Shown here in pieces: positions 46,440 through 57,300 of a stretch of 64,000 nucleotides of DNA (the first letter of the stretch is position 1; each line of letters begins with the position of its first letter). The DNA comes from Branchiostoma floridae. Taxonomy: Eukaryota; Chordata; Leptocardii; Amphioxiformes; Branchiostomatidae. Under the pieces are notes generated by a model. That model saw only the letters and a program-made list of their open reading frames with translations, was not told where the DNA came from and did no database searches. The translations under genes were made by a program, and so were the position numbers. Location of the stretch: positions 1,409,718 through 1,473,717 of the forward strand of contig NC_049991.1 of the NCBI RefSeq assembly GCF_000003815.2, written 5' to 3'.

Positions 46440-46773
46440 TTACAGAGTATGTCAATATGGAATTGTGATGAAACCTGGACCATCCTTGTATCTGGTTGAT
46501 GACTACTACACACAGCATTCACCAACCGTATTCTACTCTTCAACATGCACAGAAAAAAAACCCTCCGTATTACTCTCATCAGCCAAACTTTCACAAATGT
46601 CTGTATTGTTTGCTATGGAGATGGAACTCTTCCCAATGGAAGGCCTAGTATTTTTTTAATAGTTCTTGTTGGTACACACACCTCATGTTCAAAGTCACAG
46701 AAGCATGTAGACCTCTGGTTTTCTAAATCTTTCCCATACGCCCTGCGGGGTGAAATATGAAAGACCGATGACA

Positions 46774-49096
46774 TCATTGGAAGTACCAGCGATAGATGCG
46801 TAGCCCGCAACATAGCGCGGCCACCGTGGTACAGACGCTGTGTAATCTCCGCCTCGCCGTGTTATCCTTACGCACGAGCACTACCGGTGACGCAGACGTG
46901 AGCGAGTGTAGCGGGAGCCCGGCGAGATTCCTCGCGTCGTACTCCACTTGGTACTTACAGCAGGGGTCGGACTGCCACGAGACCTCGTACAGAGCGGCGC
47001 AGGCGAAACTCACCACGCCGGAGCACAGACTGAAGACGTCGTACGTCGTGCCCAGCAACCGGGGAACGCTGGGTAACCCCAAGTGTCCAAACATGTAGTC
47101 CGAGGGAATGGCTGTGGAGAGGGCACACGAAAGTCCCGCGAGGACGGCGGTCTTGTGCAGACAGTTCCCGATCATAATCCACCGCGCTGTCTCGTCCCCA
47201 AGTCTGGACGGCTCGACCACGATATACGGCACGCCAGACTCCAACGCACGCTCGAGTTCGTACTCAAATTGTTCCTCAGCGTTTTCTCCATCGTAGATTT
47301 CATGGATGATAGCACACTCTGGGAATGTGGAGACTTTGCTGTGAAAAAAAACAACACAGAGAGTCAATCTTCAGTACTATAAGGTATTGCCTTCCCTGTT
47401 TCAAAGAGGTCATTTCTTATTCTATCCAATAATATATCTGTATCTGTAGGCATCCTTCCATCTTTGCATCTATCCAACATACACAATTCCAAAAAGACTA
47501 CTTTATGAAATGATACCTTTTGTGCAAGCATTGAAACCAGTATTCAAGGTTACTGTAAGCATTTCTTTTTTTTTTTCCTTTTTTTAAATTTTAAAGGTAT
47601 TCTGCAAGTCAAAGGCTATTGTCAGGATGTTTCTGTCAATGACAATTTTTTTGCACTATTAACAAGCTGTTTCTTTTCAATCACGAAATCATTTTTGCTC
47701 TGAATAGGATCATCCTGTCATGATCAATAGCCATACAGATTAAGCAATTTCTTTATCCACCTGGTAACGTTACATTTTCTTTTTACATACTCTCCTTCGA
47801 TCCGTAAGAGTTGCAAATTAAGTTTTAAAATGCTGTTGGCATCCGTCTGTCTCGGAAGACAATGGTAGGCAGACGGGTTTTAAGGCGACCCATCTGCTTG
47901 GCCTGCACTTGGTTTTTTAAGGTGAAGGAGGGGTGTGCACATACTTCTCCACCCTCTCATCCACTGGCGCAAGTCCTACAGGGGCAACTGTATGCAACGT
48001 GTAAGACGGCCCCAGCAGATGCAGGTTTGTTGTTTGGAGTTTCCGTCTCCTTAGTAGGAGGACTTCCAACCAAGGATGCAAGGGGTTCCTCCTACCCCTG
48101 ACTCATGTGTCATGGCTGTGTCATGGCGGGTGCGTCATGCCCGAACATGCCCCTATGGCCTTTCACTGCCACTAGCCGCAGCTAGGTACTCATTCACACC
48201 TGAGTTAAGTGAGGAAAGTCGTGTAAAGTGCCTTTCCCAAGGGCACAAGATCGGTGACACGGCAAGCGGATTCGAACCCAGGACCTCTTGGGCCTGAGAA
48301 CAATGCGCCACCGATCGTGCCACGCGGTCCCAGTTCTAAAATAATACAAGCTTATCTCCCCATACCTATGAAAGTTGGCTTAGTGCCTCCCTGTCAGACA
48401 CAGTTTGAGATACACTATGTTTAACAACTGGAACAGACACATTTGGGCATGCACTGGTGCATGCTGATCTCATTTACAAATCTGAGCCAAGAAGATAGTC
48501 TAGACTCTAGTGGTGACCTTCTTACTAACAAGAGTATGGTAACAATTGATAGAACGTATTATATAAACAATCAAAAATGGACTAAGCGAAAACACAATCT
48601 TTCATAACCTGGACATTGCAAATTGAGCGACTCCTTTTGCAAACAGGTTGCAAATTGTATAATTTTCACTTGATAGCCTCGGACGTTATGCAAGACCTGT
48701 GACAATTTATGATGATCGACAGTTGACGAATACGGGACTAATTAAATTATCCTCAGGCCGTTAAGGAGACACAAGGGTCCCTTTCTTGAATTCCATCACG
48801 TCTTAAGAAGATTTATACAGCCAAAAATGTAGGTCACAAGGCGATAATTTCAAACAAGGTCACCAGATGACCTGCGGTAACCCCGGAGGTTACCAGATGC
48901 CGGTAAAAAATGTCACCAAAAATGGCCTCCTGTAAGGAATTAAGACATCCAAACAACCGCAAAAACAGCTAGAATCATTTCTAATTTTATATGCAGCAAC
49001 ACTAGGGTGCATAACACGCAAAATATGGACTGTCAGAGGAGAAATTCGGGGAAATTGGAGGGAAAACCAAGAAACTCACCTTCCCCCTTCCGCCAT
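46774..49096 (-). CDS. TMEM11: TMEM11, mitochondrial morphology protein (PMI orthologue)
   Basis: Two exons, 49080-49096 (MAEGG plus 2 nt, donor gtgagt) and 46774-47338, give 193 residues; human TMEM11 has 192. The family core is unmistakable: IIHEIYDGENAEEQFEYELERALE, VEPSRLGDETARWI..GNCLHKTAVLAG, SWQSDPCCKYQVEYDA and TSASPVVLVRKD. Two hydrophobic stretches (about residues 80-100 and 108-130) are the predicted membrane spans. The protein sits in a mitochondrial membrane and controls mitochondrial shape; in human cells it is also linked to BNIP3-dependent mitophagy. The tiny first exon was placed from the phase and from the ATG embedded in AATATGGCGG. The gene is tail-to-tail with GGA and head-to-head with the Ig gene. 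Exon 2 is strikingly GC-rich compared with its surroundings. Confidence 0.96.
47832..48331 (-). mobile_element. tRNA-derived SINE, reverse orientation
   Basis: The head reads on the minus strand, with box B ggttcgaatcc and the same gtgccct...gggaaaggcac block as the 31-kb SINE. It is flanked by agttttaaaat (47821-47831) and agttctaaaat (48332-48342), an 11-bp duplication with one mismatch. It lies in the single TMEM11 intron. Length is 500 bp; the body differs from the 31-kb copy in its tail half. Confidence 0.7.
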
Positions 49097-49110
49097 ATTG
49101 ATGATGATGA
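49085..49110 (-). promoter_or_regulatory. YY1-like site overlapping the TMEM11 start codon
   Basis: On the minus strand AATATGGCGG (49099-49090) matches the AANATGGCGG core of YY1 and contains the ATG of TMEM11. It is followed by GGAAG, an ETS-like core. Exon 1 is only 17 coding nt long, so promoter, start codon and first donor are compressed together. Confidence 0.35.
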
Positions 49111-49678
49111 TGGACCCCCTAACGAGAAAGGAACTTTCGTGGGCGGCAATCTCCGAGCAGATGTTGGGAGGAAAGATGGAGACTTTATATGACGGCCCCG
49201 TTTTTAGCCCTTAGAGAACGGACAGAATTACATACGTGCGTACAGAAAGTGTAGCTAATATGTAGATATTATTGACAAAGACTTCCGTACTGTTTTGACA
49301 TTTTACTTATTTTACAGTAGCGCTAGATAGGAAAAAGTGTGTACATTTTTTAGAAAGCTTAGATCCATGGGCCAATGCGAATAAAACAAAGACTAAGTTA
49401 AGGGTCTGTATAAGAAGATATTTCGCCAACAATTTTTGAAAATGTTAACTCCGGAAGGACAACTCAATATAGTTATGAGAGGTCGCAATTAGTAGTACTG
49501 CGCCCAGAAAACGAAAGGCTCCCAACCTCTGCTTGGCCTATATAAGCGTGAAGGCTCGACGTGATAGCTTACCTGTACACCTAGTTAATAGGACTTACTG
49601 AGCAGGATATAATATACACATCTACCATGCACTTGTTGGTCAGTTAGTTTCTTGGTGAACGGGATACCACAGAAAGCA

Positions 49679-49775
49679 GTAGCCCGGCATCCAGCTGTAT
49701 TATAGCTCCCGAGTCTCTTCTGTCCTGTTCGCAGAAGAGACTCGGGAGCTATAATACGGCTGGATACCAGGCTAC
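49679..49775. mobile_element. 97-bp near-perfect hairpin MITE with 8-bp target duplication
   Basis: Two 43-bp arms (gtagcccggcatccagctgt... and its complement ending ggctac) around an 11-bp loop. They are flanked by perfect agaaagca duplications (49671-49678, 49776-49783). An 8-bp duplication is typical of hAT transposons. Confidence 0.85.
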
Positions 49776-50910
49776 AGAAAGCATGCCAGATTGTCCAGAA
49801 TGATTTCTTGGAATTTTTGTGGCATATTTATCTATTAGCAATCTATTGACAAGGTGGCATATGGAAAAGAACCCAGTTTGGTTACCGTCCACAAAAGTAG
49901 ACGTGTCCAATTGTGCTTTAAACAAACGCGGACCGTAGCAAAAATGCATTGCACTATATATATACTTGGCAAAGCATGGTTCTATAGTGTCCCAGTCTGC
50001 CATGTCATGTTGTTTTGATGTACTTCATGTCTAAGACCATACGGACTCACTACGGAGAAAAGCTAATTCTGGACCCAAATAAAAAGTCAAAGTCACCGCA
50101 TCATGATATGACTGCTGTGTATTCATAGGGGAAAAGGACAATAGTACCAAAAAGTCTTTAATTAAAAATTTCAGAATGGTGATCTCATTGGCGTCACGGA
50201 CGTTATGTCACGCTCCGGAAAAGGCGCAGTCTATCCCCGGTATTGTTTTATGACAGTCATTCCATGTGTGGTTTGAGATCATGTCCGGTTGCAATATCGA
50301 ACCGATTGTAGGAAAAGTATGATTTCACAAAATGGGAATAGGAGCGGAAGATATTCTAGTCTTCAAGTTCAACAAAGCATTATTATGTGTACCCTCTCGT
50401 GTATCAAAGTTAAAACTCACCACTGAACGAACTGTTAATGTCAAAGAGAGCAATACCTATGGTATACATATGATACATTAAAACAAAAAGGCAGCGATAT
50501 ACATAGGATACATTAAAACAAGAAGTACAGCGCACTTAAATAAACTCACTTTGTGCCAATGTACAAGACAGGTCGCATGCTTTTTTGGTTACTCTGTCCG
50601 TCATATGAAGACGTTTTTGCGTACTTTGTTAAAATGAATGTCATTTACCTTGCAAAAAGACTAACAAGAGCCTCAACGACCACCTGTTATTCCTGGCCAG
50701 GAAATGTCGCAAACAAGTAAGAGGAAGAGGAAGCCAAAAATAAATCTCCGTTTTGAGCTTGTTTTCTTTACTAACTTAGTAACGTCAGTTCTTTAGTTTT
50801 CAAGAGTTCATTTTAACATTACGTAATCTTTTTAATCTAAAACTTGTGTTCATCAACGAAATACTTGTATTTGAATACTGCTTTCTTCTATATCGCTGCA
50901 TAGAGTTGCT

Positions 50911-51105
50911 GTGAAAGGGGAAATGTCCGTAAGGGATTTAATTTCGCGGTCACTTTCGCGGTATGGTCGGAAAATTGTTCAAGGGGGAATCTGCCATGCA
51001 GAGTTTTAATGTAAAAGATTAAATGTTCGCGGTGGTTTCAAGCCCATGGTGACGACTTAACCGTCCTAAATAAGAGCATAAAACCACCGCAAAAATTTCC
51101 CATTT
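50911..51105. mobile_element. Degenerate copy of the same MITE before the Ig promoter
   Basis: Contains aatttcgcggtcactttcgcggt, tgttcgcggtggtttcaagc and aaaaccaccgcaaaaattt; the outer ends are changed. It lies about 25 bp before the CRE/ETS segment. Confidence 0.55.
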
Positions 51106-51129
51106 TAGCACAGACACGTACGATTTCAC

Positions 51130-51314
51130 GAAACCTGACGTCACGTCCACCCCCATACCGGAAGTGGTACGTGCGTATCCGGTCCGTGTCTGAGAGCTAG
51201 TCAGTCGGTAGGCGTGGTTGGTGTCACGTCTGTTTGTGTTTCACTGTTGAGCGAACCATTCTGATCTTTTACACCGTACAAACGTGCTGCCACGGGGCCC
51301 ACGAGTGTTCCACC
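51130..51314 (+). promoter_or_regulatory. Putative promoter of the Ig-superfamily gene
   Basis: Directly upstream of the start codon are a perfect palindromic CRE (TGACGTCA, 51136-51143) and an ETS-type site (ACCGGAAGTG, 51156-51165) in a CpG-containing stretch. The spacing to the ATG fits a TATA-less promoter with a short 5' UTR. The motifs are seen in the sequence; their use is inferred. Confidence 0.45.
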
Positions 51315-54300
51315 ATGGCCCAAGCTATTCAACGTCTCCACTGGACCTGTCTGTGCCTTGTTTTCGGTATAGCACTACACGAAGGTAAGTCTCGAAAGCG
51401 CCCCCCTCCCACCCGACTTGTTATCTTTTGACGTCAAGCTTGTTCCTTGTTCGTAGATTTCCAACATTTGAACACGAAGAGAGTAATATGTGATAGAGAG
51501 GTCTATTTTCTTCCGTACAAATCGTCTACTTGTATTCAATGTATTGAGAAACATGTAGCAAGTTTTTCTTTGTTGTTTTCAGAATAGATCCAAGAAGAAT
51601 GCTAAAAATCTTAATTTGGCGACGGCAAGGGTTGCTATAGTCGCCTTGTGTGTTTTACACACACATTTAAATATATGTACCACCTGTCGTTTTTAGTCTC
51701 TAAGCAGATGTTGTAAGGTATATTGACCCTCCCTACATATGTGCCAGTTTGTTCAGCTGTGTAGACAAACTGATATAGAGTAGAGAAACTGACAAATCAT
51801 AAATACGCCTCACTACATCTGCTTAGAGATGGCAACAATGCTTCTTTTATGATTCAGTCAAAATGTCAAGAGCTGTACAGTGTACACATACGCGTTGACT
51901 GTCAGCATCCTATGTTTATCTATGGCAGCCCTGCCTTTTTAGAGTAATTGAATTAATCTATCATGATAATTTATACCATGTCTGCTGTGTTGTAGAAGTG
52001 TGTCTGATCGAAGACCATGGCTGCTGCAAATCGTACCATATCATTGTCATATGCTTTACAAAACTGCATTAAGCTTCAGCAAGAAATGCAGCCTTGTCTG
52101 CAGTATCCTAGTATTAGATCATGTGTGCTATTTATGGATAGCACAACTCACTGGAGACCATAGAGAAATGTCAGGTCACTCTGAGTCATAGACTAAAGCA
52201 TATTAGTCAGGAGTGTCTACTTTAGTATACTTCAGCAGCATTACTTTGTGACATGCCTGGCAAATGGCATTCAGGCCTGCAATTTTGAGAGGATTTCAAT
52301 TGCAATTGGAAAAAGACGGAGACTGTACATTTACGATTAAGGGCTGAGAGGATTCATTTAGGATTTTTGTGGGTATGTCTGAGTGTCTGTGTGTGGAGGG
52401 GGGTGGGTCGTCGGAATACTTATTTATAACTCAGCCTACGGGCATGCAATGGGATAGCTTCACCACACCTTAAGTGGTCTATTGTATGACAAAGCCATGG
52501 ACATACATGCACGTACACATGCACGCACACACGTGCACACATACACAACCTCACATACACACACACACACTGTGACACACACACACAAACACACACACAC
52601 ACACATATGCACACCCTTTCACTTCATCATTAACTCATAGACTGAAAACATACATTTATTCTTGAACCTTGAAAATTCACGTTACCACTAGTAAGGTATT
52701 TTAACCATGTCTGGCAGAATAGCCTGAGGTGAAGTATTAACAAAGAAAACAAGCCAAGAAGAATCTATTGTGGACATAGTTGTATGATGGGTCAAGGTTT
52801 GCTTCTGTAACAAAGAAACACCTGGTCTTTCCCATGTGTCTTTATTGTGCACACCTCACTTGGCAATGATAAAAGCAGAATTAATGGGCTTAATGACATA
52901 CATGTATTCTTTTAATCTTTATTAATTTTTGTACTTAAGTTCAGTCTGACTCTCTGTTTGGTGCAGATGACATTAAAAATGGTGGTATGTCAAACTTACT
53001 GGACATTGTCAGATCTTATCAGATCTTCGCAGAGATTTGTGATAACATTCTTGTTGTGGGGAAAACCATTGATGCGAGAAGTAGTTCGTCTTAACAAAGA
53101 AAACATGATCTTTTTTTGCTAATCCTCTGTCCATGCCTGCAGCTTTTTGTTACAATGCATGGATAGAGAAGATTATGTCTGTTGTGCTGTTATTACCACT
53201 GAAAGGAGGTAATTTGTTTTGGGTTTTGTTGTTGTGCATTCGCAACATAACTCAAGATTGAGTGTTAGTATGAAAGCTCATCTGTGTTGGTATAATCCAT
53301 ATTGAAGTTTTTAACTGTCATTCAACACAAGAAATTGCTCAACTCGAACGACCGAAAATTCGAGGTGAGAAAATTCTTGTGTTCAATGGCAGTTAAAAAC
53401 TTCAAGAAAAATTGAGTGTTAATGGATTTTTATGAATTCTTCTGTGTTGGTACTCATTGGGGTATAGAAGAACCTTGGCGATTTTGGAGCCCCTAGCAGG
53501 CATGACCCTGCTGCCGACGAAGAAATGGCAGAGTTCCCCCCTTCCCATCAGAGTCATGCCTCCTCGTAATTTAGAGCTCGCAGACTCGTCGTCCGATCGA
53601 TTTTCGTCTAATGTGAGGGGGGTATAACCAGATAGAATGCTGGTACTAGTATGTTACAGTGGTTATACAGATACGATATAGAAATTGATAAAACAGATAC
53701 ATTTTGCATTTGTGTACAACTAATTCAGGGCGAGCATACACGTAGAGGATCTATGTTGGGTCTGTGACATCTGGTTTATGAGCCCACTCCCCTTCTGTTC
53801 ACAGCAAATATTTATGATGCTCTTGTGCAAGATGTGGCGGCAAACATGTATGACCCGACTCCAGGCTGTTACTGTACAACAGGTGTCAGCCTTGTAGCTA
53901 TAGATACTGCTGTGTAGGCAAGGGTGAAATGGTCACATATGTTTATGACATGTACATAATAGCTCTTACCTTTCTCCAAGAGATAATTTTTTCAACAGCT
54001 GAGCATTTATGTATTTCCTTGCTCATTTTTGCTGATAAAATCATGTTAAAGGGGATAGATTTTGTGAAGCCCCAAATTTTGCATACAGCTAATAGTAATA
54101 ACACAGTAGTTCGTTTTCACATACAACTGATAAATAGTTTTGAGACAACATTTGCTTCAGTAATAAAGATCTATAGCATAGACATATGGTGTAGTCCTTT
54201 TATTGACAGTTTCTGTATTGTATTCCTGTAACAGGTGTCAAAGCAGCTGTTACAGATCCAGATGTGTGATTGACAGTTTCTGTGTACCTGTTCCTATAAC

Positions 54301-57300
54301 AGGTGTCCTGACAGCTGTAACAGACCCAGATGTGTGATTGACAGTTTCTGTGTCCTGTTCCTATAACAGGTGTCCTGGCAGCTGTAACAGACCCATATGT
54401 GTGATTGACAGTTTCTGTGTCCTGTTCCTCTAACAGGTGTCCTAGCAGCTGTAACAGACCCAGATGTGTGATTGACAGTTTCTGTGTCCTGTTCCTATAA
54501 CAGGTGTCCTGGCAGCTGTAACAGATCCAGATGTGTGATTGACAGTTTTTGTGTACCTGTTCCTATAACAGGTGTCCTGGCAGCTGTAACAGACCCAGAT
54601 GTGTGATTGACAGTTTCTGTGTCCTGTTCCTATAAGTATAACAGTTGTCCTGGCAGCTGTAACAGACCCAGATGTGTGATTGACAGTTTCTGTGTCCTGT
54701 TCTTATAACAGGTGTCCTGGCAGCTGTAACAGACCCAGATGTGTGATTGACAGTTTCTGTGTCCTGTTCCTCTAACAGGTGTCCTGGCAGCTGTAACAGA
54801 TCCAGATGTGTGATTGACAGTTTCTGTGTACCTGTTCCTATAACAGGTGTCGTGGCAGCTGTAACAGACCCATATGTGTGATTGACAGTTTTTGTGTACC
54901 TGTTCCTATAACAGGTGTCCTGGCAGCTGTAACAGACCCAGATGTGTGATTGACAGTTTCTGTGTACCTGTTCCTATAACAGGTGTCGTGGCAGCTGTAA
55001 CAGACCCAGATGTGTGATTGACAGTTTCTGTGTTCTGTTCCTATAACAGGTGTCCTGGCAGCTGTAACGGACCCAAACATCGGTCCTTTAATCACCGATT
55101 CCCAGGATGGGAACGTGTTAGAGTTGACGTGCACAGCAGACAAACTGAGCGACCCGGCGGCGAACATCGCCTGGCATCGGGATGGACCGAACGGGGATCT
55201 GGTAAAGATCTTAACTCTCACCTTGCTGCCGAACCCCATAACCAATACAAATTTGGCACCAAATGGTTAACTTGGCAGGTTAATGTTCAAGCAGACGTAT
55301 GGTTTAGTCCGGTATTCATGACACTTTTCATGTCAGCCAATGAAAAAAAGCCTTTAGGATCTTGTCATTTAGTGTTGCGCTTGAAGCAAAGGGAAAACAG
55401 CAAGTAAAACTTTGATGCACACAATCAAATATTCAAGTTCTTTGTGTAGGCTTACTTTTTTCCATACCTTAATGTTGCATGTGGTCTTTTGTTGTTGAAA
55501 TCAGAAAAAATTAAGTTGAGAATCCAAGAACCATGAAGTTGACATGACTTCGCCTTAATGTGTTTTTTTGCTGTCCATAGGTAAATTATGCCTTCTCCCC
55601 TGATGGAGATGCAGCTACAGGGACTCTGAAGCTCACGGCTACCACGAGTTTCAATGTGTCAGGGCCAGGAGCAGTGGACAAGGCCACAACCTATGCTTGT
55701 AACGTAACACGAGCGGCAGGAAACTTGTGGCAGGCTGTCGTTACAGGTGACACTTTTTTATACCATAAGTCTACTACCTGTAAATCTAAAATTAATTATC
55801 TGGACTAACGGAGTGTCGATGTATCCTTCTTTGGATTTATTCTCCACTATGTTGACAGAGTGGCATTCTTTTATTGTACTGTTATCTTGAATTTATCAAA
55901 GTTGGTTACGAGATGTTGGAGAAGTATGACTGGAATTTCTTCAACGTGTACGAACACGCATCTCAGTTCAGCGGACTCATTTGAATATGAATGGAATGTT
56001 CAAGGTACAAAAACTACCTCAGCATCATAAACTGGAAGAAAACGTGCTATATTTCTGTCATCTCCTGGAAAATACGCCTTGAATTAACGATGGAAGGTAG
56101 TCAAGGAAAATCGGACATAAAATATTCGACTACTGGGCGACAAACAAGTTTGTTATGATTCTGTTTTTCTCTTGAATAAGAGCACTTATTCCGAACAGCT
56201 GCAGATACATGTGACTAGGATTTGTTATGTAAACTGATTTATGTGAACAGCTGACTAAGGAATTTTGGAGATACAGTCGTCCGCGGAAACGGGTGATGAG
56301 AGGACCTTGACTTGCGACAACACACACTTTCAAACTTTCCCAGGAGGATTATAATAGGCTCCTAGAACTGCATCATTATTACAAAGAAAAGAAGAACACA
56401 CGCCGATACCTGGAACTTACCTTTGTTGGTTTGTTTTTCTGTTACTTTTCTATTATCCGTCTCATAGCAGATATTGTGCTTAAAAACTGCAATTGTTATC
56501 CGGACAATAGGTCCTTTATTTTCATGTCCTGTAACTGTTCTATCTCTGTGGCAAGCCCCAATATTGTTTCATTAAGATCAAGGGTTACATGATTAGTTCA
56601 TATAAGTTAGAATGTGTCTCGATCAATGTCAGAGGCCTTAACGATGTACTTAAAAGGACAAACTTATTTAGATGGTTACATGCGAAAAAGTATGATGTAA
56701 TCTTTCTTCAAGAAACCTTTTCGTCAGCCAAATGTGAAAAATATTGGTCACAGGAATGGGGTGGCAAGACCATTATGGCACATGGTACAGTCCATAGCAA
56801 AGGTGTTATGATTATGTTTAATCCAAGGATGTCTCTTCATACAGTTGCATGTAAAATAGACAGTGAAGGCAGGTTCATTTTTGCTAATATACAAGTACAA
56901 AATAAGAAATTTAGTTTGATCAATGTTTACGCGCCTAATAATGAAACTCTACAGATTGCCTTCTTTCAAAATTTAAAACATAACATTACCCACTTCTGTG
57001 AAGGAGATATTTTGCTTGGAGGAGATCTAAACATAGCTCTACAGGTGTACGATAAGGAGGGAGGCAAGCCTGTAATAGAAAAAAAACATGTTATCAAAGA
57101 GATAGAGTCATTAATGGATTGCTTTTCCCTAAAGGATATATGGAGAGAACAAAACTTGAATACAAGACGATATACTTGGAATAACACAGATTGTTCCATT
57201 AAATGCAGGTTAGATTATTGGTTGATAGAGGTAAATGAAGATAAGATTGCTAAAACCGACATAATAAATGCACCTGTTCCAGACCACAGGGCTGTATCAT

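Noticed and set aside
46267-46659. 130-codon plus-strand frame after GGA
   Set aside because: It lies over the TMEM11 3' UTR, has no homology, and no splice context.
52420-52614. Minus-strand frame of Val-Cys repeats
   Set aside because: Translation of the CA microsatellite.
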